Shown piece by piece: positions 16,709-27,600 of a DNA stretch of 64,000 bases. This DNA is from Planctomycetota bacterium. GTDB taxonomy: Bacteria > Planctomycetota > Planctomycetia > JALXBF01. Where the stretch lies: assembly GCA_026991575.1 (NCBI GenBank), contig JALXBF010000183.1:1-64000 (forward strand), read 5' to 3'. The position numbers were made by a program, and so were the translations under genes. The stretch's first letter is position 1, and each line of letters starts with the position of its first letter. Below the pieces are notes generated by a model, which searched no databases, was not told the origin of the DNA, and was given only the letters and a program-made list of their open reading frames with translations.

Positions 16709-18340
16709 ATGATGGCCGGTGATGCTATGCCCACCGAAGCCGTTCTGCCGCGCCGCTTGCCGTTGCTGCGCGCGAGTCGCACACTCCGTGCCTCGATCGC
16801 GGTCGTGCTGCTGACGGGGCTGTGGTGGTATGCGGCTCGTGACAAACGCGCCTTGCCCGAGGCCCAATACGTGTTGCACACCGTCTCCCGGGTCGATTTG
16901 CCGATTACCGTGGTCGAGCGCGGCAGGCTTGAGAGTCAGCAGGTGATCGAGTTGAAGTGCGAAGTGGAGACCATGCCCGGGCAGCGCGGTGTGCGCATCG
17001 TGTACATCGTGCCCAATGGGTCCAAGGTCAAGGCGGGGCAGCTGCTTGTGGAATTCGACTCGGCACCAATCGAGGAGGCTCTCGACCGCGCGTACGTCGA
17101 CTACGAACGGGCGAAGGCGCGGAAACTGCAAGCAGATGCAGCATACGAGAACATGGAAATCCAGGCGCAGATCGCGCTGGAGCTTGCCAAGCTCACACTG
17201 GAAAAGGCACAGATGCGGCTGCGGCAGTTCGAGGACAAGGAAGGCGGGACGTTTGCCATCGACCTGCAGGAGGCTGAGCTCCGGGTACAGGAGGCACGCA
17301 ACAAGCTGGTCGAAGCCCAGGCCCGCTTGCTGCTGGAAAAGACCAAGCTCGAAGGAATCCGCATGCTCTACCGGCTGGGTTATCGCGGCAAGGGGGACTT
17401 GGACCAGGCAACGTTCCAGTATCTGCAGGCCGAGGATGGCTTGGTGCGCGCGACCAACTCGCTGCGCACGGCCGAGGCGGCGTTGCGCAAGTTGAAGCAG
17501 TACGACTACCCGCTGCAAAAGCTGGAATTGACCACCGACGTGGAGAACGCCCGCCGGAAGCTGGAGCAGGTGCGTAAGCAGAACGCGGCTGATCTTGCCC
17601 GGCTGAAGGCCGACCGCGATGCGGCGGCTCGGGAGTTGGCCAAGATGGAAGAGCGACTGAAGAAGTACCGCAGGTTGCTTGAGAAATGCAAGATCTACTC
17701 GCCCTGCGACGGCGTCGCGGTCTACTCGCGGGAACGCACGCCCTGGGGGCGCTATGTCGGAGAAGGGGAACTGGTGCACGAACGGATGACCGTAATCACT
17801 ATCCCTGACCTGACACACATGCAAGTGGACGTGGACATCCACGAAGCGGTGCTCGATCAGGTACAGCCCGGTCAGCCGTGCACGATTACGGTGGACGCGG
17901 TTCCGGACCGTGTGTTCAAGGGGACGGTTAAATCGGTGGCGACAATGCCGTCACGCGACCGTCGCTGGTATGCCCGCGACGTGAACAAGTACGAGACGAT
18001 CGTCACGATTGACGAGGAAGTCTCGGGGCTGAATCCGGGCATGACGGCGTCCGTGGAGATCTTGGTCGACAAGATTGAGGACACGATTGCGGTGCCGATC
18101 CAGGCGGTGCTGGAGGTTGATGACCAGGCGTGGTGCTTTGTGGTTGATGCGCAGGGGCGGATCGAGCGGCGCAAGGTGGAGCTCGGTGCTGATAACGACA
18201 AGCTGGTCCAGATTCTCTCGGGGCTTGAGGAGGGCGAGCAGATAGTGCTGAACCCGCGCGATCTGCCTGCGGAGCTGCTGCCCGAGGAGCAACAGGACCA
18301 GCGTCCCGTCAGGTCGTTGCCATTGGCCAGGCTACCGTGA
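16709..18340 (+). CDS. HlyD/MacA-type periplasmic adaptor protein
   Basis: A protein of 543 residues. One membrane anchor lies near residues 26-42 (ASIAVVLLTGLWWYAA). Then comes the first half of a lipoyl/barrel-sandwich domain (VERGRLESQQVIELKCEVE), a long coiled-coil hairpin rich in Lys/Glu/Leu (about residues 115-330), the second half (KCKIYSPCDGVAVYSRE) and beta-barrel and membrane-proximal domains ending VEILVDKIEDTIAVPIQAV. It should bridge the inner-membrane permease and the TolC-like protein encoded next. ATG 16709 has GAGGG five bases upstream; the start lies within a run of Met codons (16694, 16709, 16712, 16724). The stop overlaps the permease start by four bases. Confidence 0.88.
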   Translation: MMAGDAMPTEAVLPRRLPLLRASRTLRASIAVVLLTGLWWYAARDKRALPEAQYVLHTVSRVDLPITVVERGRLESQQVIELKCEVETMPGQRGVRIVYIVPNGSKVKAGQLLVEFDSAPIEEALDRAYVDYERAKARKLQADAAYENMEIQAQIALELAKLTLEKAQMRLRQFEDKEGGTFAIDLQEAELRVQEARNKLVEAQARLLLEKTKLEGIRMLYRLGYRGKGDLDQATFQYLQAEDGLVRATNSLRTAEAALRKLKQYDYPLQKLELTTDVENARRKLEQVRKQNAADLARLKADRDAAARELAKMEERLKKYRRLLEKCKIYSPCDGVAVYSRERTPWGRYVGEGELVHERMTVITIPDLTHMQVDVDIHEAVLDQVQPGQPCTITVDAVPDRVFKGTVKSVATMPSRDRRWYARDVNKYETIVTIDEEVSGLNPGMTASVEILVDKIEDTIAVPIQAVLEVDDQAWCFVVDAQGRIERRKVELGADNDKLVQILSGLEEGEQIVLNPRDLPAELLPEEQQDQRPVRSLPLARLP

Positions 18341-19644
18341 TCGACGCACGTATCTGGCTGCTCACAATCCGGCTCGGGCTCAAGAACCTCCTGCTGAACA
18401 AGCTCCGCAGCCTCCTGACCATGCTCGGCGTTGTGCTGGGCGTTGCCTCAGTCATCGCCATGCTGGCCATCGGGGAGGGCTCCAAGCGGGAGGCGATTGA
18501 GCAGATCCGCCGGCTCGGTGCGCGTAACATCATCGTCAGTAGCATCAAGCCAGGCTCGCGCGTCGAAGATGAACAGCCCGAGTCAACCGGTGAACAAAGC
18601 ATTGAGCTGGTCGCCGAGTACGGCTTGACCTTCGAAGACTACGAACGCTTCCTGAGCACCATTCCCACGCTGGAGCGGGCCGTACCCGTGATCCAGCTCC
18701 GCCGCGACGTCATGCGGCGGCAGCGGATCCTGGACAACGCCCGTGTGCTCGGCGTTACGCCTGAGTACTTTTCCGTGCGCAAGCTCAGACTGTACCGCGG
18801 CCGGCTCATTGTCGACCGTGATCTCAGGCAGCGCGCCAACGTTGCGGTGCTTGGGCCCACTGCCGCCCTGCGACTCTTCGCCCACCGCGATCCGCTTAAT
18901 GGCGTGATCTACATCGGATCGGACGCGTACCGGGTCGTGGGAGTGCTCCATTCCGTGCGTGGCACAGCCCCTGTGACAACCCGCACCGTGGCCGAAGAGG
19001 ACCGACGGATCTACATTCCCATTACCGCAGCGCGGTACCGATTCGGCGAGCTCCAGGTTGTGCGGGCGTCGGGCAGTATCGAGTTTGAGAAGGTCCAGCT
19101 TCACCAGGTTATCCTGACATGCCGATCGATGGAGTTGGTGGAACCCACGGCGACGATGGTCCAGGAGCTCCTGGAACGCAGCCACAAGGACCAACGCGAT
19201 TACGAAGTGCAGGTACCGCTGGAGCTACTCCGGCGGGCCGAGCGTGAGAAGCGGATCTGGAACCTCGTGCTCGGCTCCATCGCAGGGATCTCACTGCTGG
19301 TCGGCGGCATCGGCATCATGAACATCATGTTGGCCACCATCACGGAGCGCACTCGGGAAATCGGTATCCGTCGTGCACTCGGTGCCAAGCGCCGCCACAT
19401 CATGCTGCAGTTCCTGGTCGAAACGTTGGTGCTCTCCTGCATCGGAGGACTGGTTGGTGTAGTCCTGGGCGTGGCGATCCCGCTTTGGGTACAGCATGCC
19501 GTGGGGATTCGCGTGCACATCACTGCCTGGTCGATCGCCCTTGCGTTCGGCATATCCGCGCTGGTAGGCGTTACCTTCGGGTTATATCCGGCACGTCGGG
19601 CTGCGATGATGGACCCGATCGAAGCGCTGCGCCATGTCGGTTGA
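18337..19644 (+). CDS. MacB/FtsX-type ABC transporter permease
   Basis: A protein of 435 residues. An N-terminal membrane helix (LLTMLGVVLGVASVIAMLAIG) is followed by a large MacB-type periplasmic domain (about 50-290) and three C-terminal helices with the FtsX signature: GSIAGISLLVGGIGIMNIML, ITERTREIGIRRALGA, and YPARRAAMMDPIEALRHV. The start is a GTG that overlaps the adaptor stop (GTGA at 18337). It contains no nucleotide-binding domain, and no separate ATPase gene is found in the operon, so the ATPase must be supplied from elsewhere. Known relatives export lipoproteins, peptides or macrolides; the substrate here is unknown. Confidence 0.9.
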   Translation: MIDARIWLLTIRLGLKNLLLNKLRSLLTMLGVVLGVASVIAMLAIGEGSKREAIEQIRRLGARNIIVSSIKPGSRVEDEQPESTGEQSIELVAEYGLTFEDYERFLSTIPTLERAVPVIQLRRDVMRRQRILDNARVLGVTPEYFSVRKLRLYRGRLIVDRDLRQRANVAVLGPTAALRLFAHRDPLNGVIYIGSDAYRVVGVLHSVRGTAPVTTRTVAEEDRRIYIPITAARYRFGELQVVRASGSIEFEKVQLHQVILTCRSMELVEPTATMVQELLERSHKDQRDYEVQVPLELLRRAEREKRIWNLVLGSIAGISLLVGGIGIMNIMLATITERTREIGIRRALGAKRRHIMLQFLVETLVLSCIGGLVGVVLGVAIPLWVQHAVGIRVHITAWSIALAFGISALVGVTFGLYPARRAAMMDPIEALRHVG

Positions 19645-20145
19645 AGCACGGCTTGCGCTGCTTCGGCAGCGTCGGAACGGATGGTCCCCTGGAACGTGGT
19701 TTCGCGCAGCAGGCAGGGCACTGGGGATAGGGAATCTGGCCACTGCCTCGGCCAGGTGAACTTCCCGCCAACTACGTTCCGCGGCAGGATCGACCGTTAG
19801 ACCCGCGTTGTCGAGCCGACGGCGGTGATTTACCCGTTCAGCCACCGGCTACCTGACAAACGTAGCGTCGGAGGCATCCAGCCCCAGTTGCTCTTGCGGA
19901 CTTCCGCCGGGTGGTTTATCAGTGCTGCCGTTGCCCGTCAGTGGAGGTACTGTCTGCCGGGCGGGCGGTTGGCCAGGCGCCCGCCACCGGCTTGTCACCT
20001 CGCCGGAAGCGGAGGCAAGCGGCGGAGGAACTCAGCATCCATGGAGCTGGTGGTCACAGCGCCATGCGCAGCACCGGCGGTCGGCGCCTGCGCCGGCCAG
20101 GAGCCGGCAGGTGGCCCGGAGTGGACACGGCCAAGGGGCCGTGTT
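19645..20145. other. Intergenic between permease and TolC-like gene
   Basis: About 500 bases. The frame of the next gene stays open back to 19825, but the added translation looks non-coding and has no ribosome site. A small hairpin with a C(TTCG)G tetraloop, CGCTGC / GCAGCG, lies at 19656-19671, 12 bases after the permease stop. It lacks a T-run and may be a processing or stability element. Confidence 0.5.
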
Positions 20146-23100
20146 GTGAACGTCCTGCTCGTCACGGTGCTTCTCTGGGCTGCAGGCTGCTCGCGTGCCT
20201 TCTACCGCCTACGTGCGGACCGCGAAGCAAGCCAGATCCTTCAGGAGGTCACTGCCGAGAAGTCGTGGGAAGTTCCCCCCGACTTCAGCATCGATCCGCC
20301 TCCGGAATCTCGCCTCTACCTGGGTGGTGATCCCGATCGTCCGCCACTGCCGCCGCCTTATCCCCAGCTCTACGCGTACACGCTGCCCGTTGGCTCTTCG
20401 AGCATACCACGCCCAGAGCAGCAGCCCCCGGGTCACAAGCCGGATCGCCAGCAGCCCCCCGAACCGGCACCGCGAGAGCTGTTGCCCCCGCCAGCTCCCG
20501 AGAGCGACACGGCCCGGCCGGCGGTCTACTTATCGTTTGCAGCTCCAGCCCCACGGGGCGTCAAGCCCGCTGTGCTCCAACAGCCACTGCCGCAGGGTGA
20601 TCCGCCGCAAGAGCCAGCACAAGGAGGCCGTCCCAGCGCCGGTCCACAGCGCTCGCCGCAAGTCACACAGCGTCAGCTTCAGCAGGAGCGCGTGCGTCGT
20701 GAAATCACCGCCCAGCTCTTCATAGCCCCGCTGCCGTCGGAGGCCTGGCACGCTCTTCCACGCAGCTGCCTGATGCGCATGCTTGAGTTCCGTACCGCAA
20801 GAGAGGAATACCAACGCACGTTCCGGTCACCGCCGCCTGCAGAGCTCCGCGACCCCTCTCCCCGACTCGCGTTCGAGCAACTGTTCCAACTTGCGCTATT
20901 GAACAGCCGCGAGTACCAGGCCCAGAAGGAGCAGCTCTACCGGGCGGCGTTGGCCGTGAGTCTGGCGCGCTTTGACTACGATCTGAAATTCACCCCGACG
21001 GCCAACGGCACAACGGTTGACTACCTGCATTTTCGCTCAGGCGGTACAACCGTGAACACGCTTCGGCTGCCAACCCGGCTTGCCCTGCAGAAGCTACTCT
21101 GGAGCGGCGGGGACCTGCTTGCTCGGCTGGCCAACGATATCGTGCTCACGTTCAACGGGCCTCGCGGCTTCGAGTCGGACGTCAGCTCGCAGTTGCTATT
21201 GCAGTTAAGCCAGGCTGTGTTTCAGCGCGATATTGTCCTGGAGCCGTTGATTCAAGCGGAGCGGAATCTGGTGTACGCGGCGCGCGATTATCTCCGCTTC
21301 CGGCGGCGGTTCTTCGTTCAGGTTGCCACAGAGTACTATGAGCTATTGCGGGCGTACCGGCAGGTGGAAATCGACGCGCAGAACTATTTCTCACTTGTGC
21401 GGGCCTTTGAGCAGGCGCTGGCCGAGGAGCAGGCAGGTCTGCAGTCGCGGATCCAGGTGGAGCAGATCGAACAGTCCATGCTGCAAGGGCGCAGCAGCCT
21501 GATCCGCACGTGCAACCAGCTGGACAACGCCATCGATGCGTTCAAGCTGACGCTAGGCTTGCCCACCGAACAGCCGCTGAACTTGGACCTCGAGGAGCTC
21601 CGCCGGTTGACCGAGGAGGACGAAATCGAGGTGGCACGCGAGCGGGCCCGCCGGGCCGCCCGCTGGCTGGAACAGCAACTCGACCAGCGCCTGCCGGACC
21701 AAGCCGCCCTGGTCAATGCCAGCGCGATGCTTGCCCAACGTATCCGCGACTGGCTCCAGCTGCGCCGCCAGCGCGGTGAGCCGGTGGAGCTGCTGGAACG
21801 GATCGAGCACCACCTGGTCCGGCTTCAGGTGGAACAGGCCAGGTTCACCGCGCTCCAGCTCCACGCGAACTTGCACCAGCTCGTGGCGACGACCGAGTTT
21901 GTGGTACCCCCAGAGCTCGTCGTCCAGCGGGCGATCGACTACCTGGAAGCCTCCCTCGAGCTAGGCGAGCGCCAGATGCGCGCCGCGGAGTTGGCGGGCC
22001 TCGACCCTAAGCAGCTCAAGTCGCTGCGTGGCATGGTTGACCGGCTGGCTGAGGAGCTTGCACGCCTCCGCGGCCGCTTCTCGGAGGCCATCGGCCAGGC
22101 AGACCTGGCCGCCATCGAACAACTCCGTGACGACGCCGAACGCATCGCCCGCAGTGCTGAGCAGTTGGTCGCTCGGCTGGACCGTGCCATCGGGCTGGAT
22201 CCCGCTGAAGAGCCCCAACAGCGTCGGCAGCGAATCGGCCAGCTCGTCAACGACGTGCACGAGGCGGCCCGGCGGCTTCTGGACGAGGCCGGCCACGGTC
22301 TTGTGCCCGTTGAGATTACCATGGACAACGCGATGCTGACGGCGCTGTTCAACAGGTTGGACTTGATGAACGAGCGCGGCCGTGTGGCTGACGCCCGCCG
22401 CGATATCAAGTACGCTGCCGACGACCTCCGTTCCGTCCTCAACCTGCAGGCAACCCAGTTGATCAGGACCAAGGCCGACAGACCGTTTGGCTTCACGTTC
22501 GACGAAAGCAGCACCCAGCTTCGTCTGATCCTGGATCTGCCGCTGAACCGCAAGCAGCAGCGAAACCAGTACCGCGAGGCACTCATCGACTACTACGCTG
22601 CCGTGAGGCGGCTGATGGAGCGGGAGGATTCGGTGAAGCTGTCCGTGCGACGGCAGCTCCGGAATCTGGCACTGGCGCGTGCTCTCTACGAAATCAGCGT
22701 CGCCAGCGCCGCGCTGGCCGCTGAACGAGTCGTGAACACAAGGATGCAACTCGCGCTGGGGTTGCCCGGCGTGGCGGCACGCGACTTCCTGGAAGCCCAG
22801 GACGCGTACCGGAGAGCCTTGTCAGCTGTGGCCGATAACCGCATCGGTTACATTACGGACCGCATGCAGTTCTTCCTCGACCTGGAGCTGATCGAGTTGG
22901 ACCAGCGGGGTATGTGGCCTCAGTTCAAAGAGATGAACTACCAGCCTACGCCGGTACTCGACTGGCCTGATGATGCGCTGCCGGTGTACGGTACGATTCC
23001 CGAGTTCCTCTGGCTTTCCGAGGAGCTGCGGGCCACGGAACGAGCCGGTTACCCGCCGTTCCGCCATGCCGACTGGCACATGCTACCGGAGGGCGACCCG

Positions 23101-23151
23101 ACGCAGTCAGACGCCGAGCCGGTAGGTGAGAATGATGAGCCGTTCCGCTGA
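20146..23151 (+). CDS. Large TolC-family outer-membrane lipoprotein
   Basis: A protein of 1001 residues from GTG 20146, which has AAGGGG upstream and gives a short signal with lipobox LLWAAGC. An in-frame ATG at 20041 would add 35 residues before the signal. Residues ~45-200 are Pro/Gln-rich. From ~240 on it is an outer-membrane efflux protein: LLQLSQAVFQRDIVLEPLIQ, then AERNLVYAARDYLRFRRRFFVQVATEYYELL, long coiled coils (330-640) and a second efflux-type repeat with NRLDLMNERGRVADARRD and LILDLPLNRKQQRNQYREAL. About twice the length of ordinary TolC because of an inserted helical region. It should be the outer channel for the adaptor and permease upstream. The 3' end overlaps the next gene by 20 bases. 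Confidence 0.85.
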   Translation: MNVLLVTVLLWAAGCSRAFYRLRADREASQILQEVTAEKSWEVPPDFSIDPPPESRLYLGGDPDRPPLPPPYPQLYAYTLPVGSSSIPRPEQQPPGHKPDRQQPPEPAPRELLPPPAPESDTARPAVYLSFAAPAPRGVKPAVLQQPLPQGDPPQEPAQGGRPSAGPQRSPQVTQRQLQQERVRREITAQLFIAPLPSEAWHALPRSCLMRMLEFRTAREEYQRTFRSPPPAELRDPSPRLAFEQLFQLALLNSREYQAQKEQLYRAALAVSLARFDYDLKFTPTANGTTVDYLHFRSGGTTVNTLRLPTRLALQKLLWSGGDLLARLANDIVLTFNGPRGFESDVSSQLLLQLSQAVFQRDIVLEPLIQAERNLVYAARDYLRFRRRFFVQVATEYYELLRAYRQVEIDAQNYFSLVRAFEQALAEEQAGLQSRIQVEQIEQSMLQGRSSLIRTCNQLDNAIDAFKLTLGLPTEQPLNLDLEELRRLTEEDEIEVARERARRAARWLEQQLDQRLPDQAALVNASAMLAQRIRDWLQLRRQRGEPVELLERIEHHLVRLQVEQARFTALQLHANLHQLVATTEFVVPPELVVQRAIDYLEASLELGERQMRAAELAGLDPKQLKSLRGMVDRLAEELARLRGRFSEAIGQADLAAIEQLRDDAERIARSAEQLVARLDRAIGLDPAEEPQQRRQRIGQLVNDVHEAARRLLDEAGHGLVPVEITMDNAMLTALFNRLDLMNERGRVADARRDIKYAADDLRSVLNLQATQLIRTKADRPFGFTFDESSTQLRLILDLPLNRKQQRNQYREALIDYYAAVRRLMEREDSVKLSVRRQLRNLALARALYEISVASAALAAERVVNTRMQLALGLPGVAARDFLEAQDAYRRALSAVADNRIGYITDRMQFFLDLELIELDQRGMWPQFKEMNYQPTPVLDWPDDALPVYGTIPEFLWLSEELRATERAGYPPFRHADWHMLPEGDPTQSDAEPVGENDEPFR

Positions 23152-24649
23152 AGCAACGGTCTACACGATCGGACACTCGACTCGCCGCTGGGAAGAGTTC
23201 CTGGAATTACTTCGCGAGTACCGGATCCGTTGTCTCATTGACGTACGCCGCTTCCCCGGGTCCAGGCGTCATCCTCATTTTGACCGCCAGCAGCTGCGCG
23301 CGGCGCTAGCCCAGGCCGGCATCGCGTACGAACACCGCGAGGAATTGGGTGGTCGTCGGACCCAACGGCTGCCTGATTCGCCCAACGCCGGCTGGCGCGT
23401 GGCTGGGTTCAATGCCTACGCCGATCACCTGCGCGGCACCGAACCGCAGAACGCGTTGCGGCAGGTACTAGAGCAGGCACGGCACGAGACCGTAGCACTC
23501 ATGTGTGCGGAGGCAGTGCCATGGCGGTGCCATCGGCAAATCCTAGCCGACCAGCTTGTGGCCTGGGGGGCGCGTGTGTGCCATATCATCGGGCCCGGAC
23601 AGCTTCAGGTGCACACACTTAGCGCGCATGCCCGAGTCGGTGCCGATGGCCTCGTCTACTACCCGGCGCAGCCCGAACTCCCGTTTGATCCACCGGCCGA
23701 TGATCCCGCAGGCGATTGTGACCGCCAGGGGGTGCCACCGTCGACCGAGGCAAGGGCAACCGATGGTGGCAACGAACCGACGGCCACTGTCGTTGCTGAC
23801 CCGGCATGGGAAGAGTTGGCCGACCGTCTTATCGGCCAGATCACGCTTGTGGTCGGGCGGGTCGGATCGGGAAAAAGTAGCTTCATCCGCTGGTTGGCCG
23901 AGCGGTGGCACGAACGGGGAGCACGGTTTGCCGTGTTGAGCTGTGACATGGGGCAGCCGCTGATCGGTCCGCCGGGTGCGATGTGGGCAAGCCTTGGTCC
24001 GCCCGACGCCATCTGGAAGGGCTGGTTTATCGGAGACAACTCACCAGTGGGAAACCTGGTGCCCGCCGTCACCGGGGCAGGACGGCTGGTGCGGGAGTTG
24101 ACCGCTGCAGGGGCCGACACCGTGCTGATCGACACAACCGGGCTGGTCGATGGCGGCTTAGGCCGGATGCTGAAGCTGCACAAAGCGGTGGCTGCGGGTG
24201 CGACGGCGGTCGTGGCCCTTGGGGAGGATGCCGCCATTGCTCAGATTACGGCGTTGCTTGAAGCCGCCGGACTGCGTTGCCACCGCCTGCCTCGCTCGCC
24301 GCACGCGCGCGACCGCGACTGGGAGGAGCGGCGTCGCTTCCGCGAGCAGCGGTTCCGCGCTTACTTTGAGCAGGCCGTGTTGACACTGTATCCGGCCGAA
24401 GCGGTCATCACCATGCACTGGGAGCCGGGGCTGTCTCCAGCTGCGGCCTCCCTGGCACCAGGCCGGCTGTGCGGGCTGCTGGACGAGCGATTCTTCTGCC
24501 TGGGCCTCGGGATCATCGAATGCCTTGCCCCCACGGGCGTCTTTGTCCGCAGTCGGGTGTCAGCCCCTGACCGTGTTGCCCACGTGATCTTGGGGCGGTT
24601 GCAGGTCACACCAGACGGCCGTGAGCTGGGGCGGATTAAGCCGTCGTGA
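23132..24649 (+). CDS. DUF488 domain fused to a Clp1/Nol9-like P-loop polynucleotide kinase domain
   Basis: A protein of 505 residues with two recognisable parts. Residues ~8-165 are DUF488: [31 protein letters not shown], and the signature [17 protein letters not shown]. Residues ~235-505 are a P-loop domain: Walker [12 protein letters not shown] (about 241-251), [15 protein letters not shown] (the D-x-GQ...PPG element of Clp1-type RNA kinases), and a Walker B-like VLIDTTGLV. Clp1/Nol9/Grc3 proteins phosphorylate 5'-OH ends of RNA; the function of DUF488 is unknown. The ATG at 23132 (or the next, 23135) overlaps the TolC-like gene. The stop overlaps the convergent surface-protein gene by 14 bases. 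Confidence 0.8.
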   Translation: MMSRSAEATVYTIGHSTRRWEEFLELLREYRIRCLIDVRRFPGSRRHPHFDRQQLRAALAQAGIAYEHREELGGRRTQRLPDSPNAGWRVAGFNAYADHLRGTEPQNALRQVLEQARHETVALMCAEAVPWRCHRQILADQLVAWGARVCHIIGPGQLQVHTLSAHARVGADGLVYYPAQPELPFDPPADDPAGDCDRQGVPPSTEARATDGGNEPTATVVADPAWEELADRLIGQITLVVGRVGSGKSSFIRWLAERWHERGARFAVLSCDMGQPLIGPPGAMWASLGPPDAIWKGWFIGDNSPVGNLVPAVTGAGRLVRELTAAGADTVLIDTTGLVDGGLGRMLKLHKAVAAGATAVVALGEDAAIAQITALLEAAGLRCHRLPRSPHARDRDWEERRRFREQRFRAYFEQAVLTLYPAEAVITMHWEPGLSPAAASLAPGRLCGLLDERFFCLGLGIIECLAPTGVFVRSRVSAPDRVAHVILGRLQVTPDGRELGRIKPS

Positions 24650-27600
24650 CGTCCTGGTTCGGCTGCGCGGTTTCAACGAGCGTGAACTCGAGCAAGACGC
24701 TGTCCAGCCACTCGCTGCCCTCCTCAAGCACACGGTCGACGGCGTGCAGTCGGAACACATCGTCGTTGAGGGTGGCGAACCGGTCGGCGGGAATGCCATG
24801 GCGCTCAGGCTCGAACCAGCGGAACGCCTCCCCCGATAATGGATTGGCCTCATCGAAGGACAACAGAATGAACGGTTGCTGACTCGGGTCGTTGTCCGGA
24901 TTCTGTTGCCGCGCTTCTTCGAAGGTGCCGCCGACGACGTAGTAGAAGCCGTACGTGGCACCTGCGTCCAACGTCACGGTCTTGCGGGCACCGGGGCCAG
25001 CTCCGGAACTGAACAGCACGCTTCGAGCGGCGTTGGCCACTTTGTCGAGATAACCGTCATCGCCCGGCTTCGTGCCGTCCAGCGTGCCGTCAGGCCCATC
25101 GACCTTGAAGATGCCGATTTCGCCGGTGACCTCCCCGTTCCCGTCGTGGGGGCGTGCCAGGCGAGCGCGGAGCCGGGCGGTTCCTCCGGCCGGCCCGGGG
25201 GCTCGCACGGATCCTCGAGCGGGTGCGAGGGTTCCGCCTGGTGTGACCTCCACTACCATGTCGTTGAAGTCTCGGTCACCGCCCCCGAACAGATCCTCCC
25301 AGAAGTATTGGCCAGCGCCGGTGTACGGGTCCACAGTCTGCCGTACGTGATCGACACCGTCCGGATTGGCGCCGGGCACGGAGAAGAAAGCCAACGGGCC
25401 TCGGCCTGGCCGATTGTCCGGATTGGCCTCCAGCCACTGCTCAACCGAGGCATTCTGGATCAGGTAAAGGACCAGGTGCGAGCCGGCGGGCACCCTGATG
25501 GTGCGCGTTGCGCCGACCTGGTCCGACGGCCGGAACAGTGTCTGTCGCCGATCGCTACGCAGCAGTTTCTCGGCGTATCCCTCATCACCGGGCCGAGTGC
25601 CGTCGATCGCTCCCCCTGGACCGTCGACAACAACGACACCGACCTCATTGGCATAGGCCGCAATGCGGTGGCTCAACCGGAAGCTCAACTGGGTCTCATC
25701 ACCGGGGTCGCCCGGCACCACATAGGTGCGGCTGAAGTCCGGCGCCCAGACCAGCTGTAGCGGCTCGGCATCGGGCGACTGTTGACCGTTGTCCACGACG
25801 AACGCCGTCAGCTCGTTGACTCCCAGCCGCAGCGGGTGCCGGGCCGGGTTGAGCCGCAACTGGTAGATGCCATCAGAAACCTCGCGCGCAAGCCCGATAT
25901 CCGTGCCGTTTAGCTTCACGTGCACCTGCTTGCCCGGAGCGGCCTGCAGCCGAACGACCGGGCGCGGGTGCCTCGTGTAGCCGTCCACGTTCGACTGACC
26001 GGTGTCCGTCTCCTCAGTCAGGCCCACGCTTGACGGTGCCTCCGGCAGCGGACCAACCTGAACGGTGACCGTGGCTATCCCGCTGGTATCGACCCCGCCG
26101 TTGTCGGTGCCCCCGTCGTCACGCACACGATAGGTGAAGGTGTCCGTGCCGACGAAGCCAGCCTCGGGCGTGTAGGTCAGCGTACCAGTGGCCGGATCGA
26201 AGTCGCTGATCGTGCCATGGGCAGGCTGGTCGACGAGCTCGTAGGTGAGCGTTTGGTTTGCGTCCGGATCGCCGTCATCACCGACCAACTGCACACTGAC
26301 CGGCTCATCGCTCTGTGTGCTCACCTGCAGGTCCTGAGCGGTTGGGGCGTCGTTGACCGGGGTGATCGTCAGCAGGAAACGCTGGGTGTCGAACTGGTTC
26401 CGGTGGTCCAAGGGCAGGCCAGAGCGTGCCGTTTGATCGCGGACACCGACCAGCAGCTGGACCACGCCGGTCACGTCCTCCCTGGGCGTAAGCGTGATGG
26501 TCGCGGTGCCGTCCTGGTTGTTGACGATGCTCACATCCACAGCCGAGGAAGGTTGGAATGTGAATGGATCCCGCACCACGAACGTGAGCTCGTCGTTCTC
26601 CAGATCGGTTGCTGAGACCGTGAACTGCACGGGCTGCTCTTCGAGCGTCTGCTGGTCTGAGACCGGGCCAAGGAACGGAGGGTCGTTGACCGTGTCGGCT
26701 AGCACGCGGACGTTGAACCGGCGGAAGTCCGTGTTGCCCTGCGGGTCGCTCACCGTTACCTCGACCGTCACGTCGCCGGTGAAGCCGTCCTCGGGACTGA
26801 GCATCAGCACGCCGCGGCCCGGGTCGGTGACGATGGAGGCGTCCGTGATGGTGACCGCACTGAGCGGCCTGTCGTTGGCGTCGGTCGGCGTGGTGATGAT
26901 CTTCTGGTAGATGTCAAAACCGCTGACCAGTTGGCCGAAGATGGTGTGTTGGAAGTTCAGATGCTGGGGGGGCAGCTGGCTCGGGCTGGCCTGCATGTTC
27001 AGGCTGAGATTCGTGTCCGTAATGAAGAACTGAGAATCGTTGGTGTCATCGCCGGCATTTGCCATCGCAAGCTGGCCGAAGCCCGTGAAGGTCAGCTCAG
27101 GCCGGAACTCATCATCAAAACGCACACCGCTGCCACCGGTCCCGTCTCCGTTCGGGTCACCGCCCTGGATCATGAAGTCATCGATGATGCGGTGGAAGGT
27201 GAGGCCGTCGTAGAAGCCGGATTGGACCAACTGAATGATGCGACCCGTGGTGTTCGGCACGAGCGATTCGAACAGGTAAAACAGCATAGTGCCTGCAAAC
27301 GGATTCCCTTCGTCGTCCGTGCCGGACACATCCAGTCGCAGCAGCCGGTCACCGCGCAGCACGGTGGCCTGCAGTCGGCTATCGGAAGTGGTGACGGTAT
27401 AGTTCAACGCATCTCCCTGGGGGTCGGTGGCGTTGAGCGGGACAAAGAGCGGTTTGCCTGAAGCAGCCGTGAGGTTACCGATCGGCTGGAGGAACGGATC
27501 GTTCGGTCCGGGAATCACTTCATAGGAAAGTACGATCTGGTCGCCGTCGTCCAGCATGTAGCTGTCATAGTCGAAGTTCGGAGCCCAGTTCACGTACATC

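Noticed and set aside
15280..16881. Long open frame (533 codons) on the minus strand opposite the PqaA-like gene
   Set aside because: It mirrors a gene with clear family motifs, crosses a terminator and an intergenic region, and has no motif of its own; long antisense frames are common in GC-rich genes.
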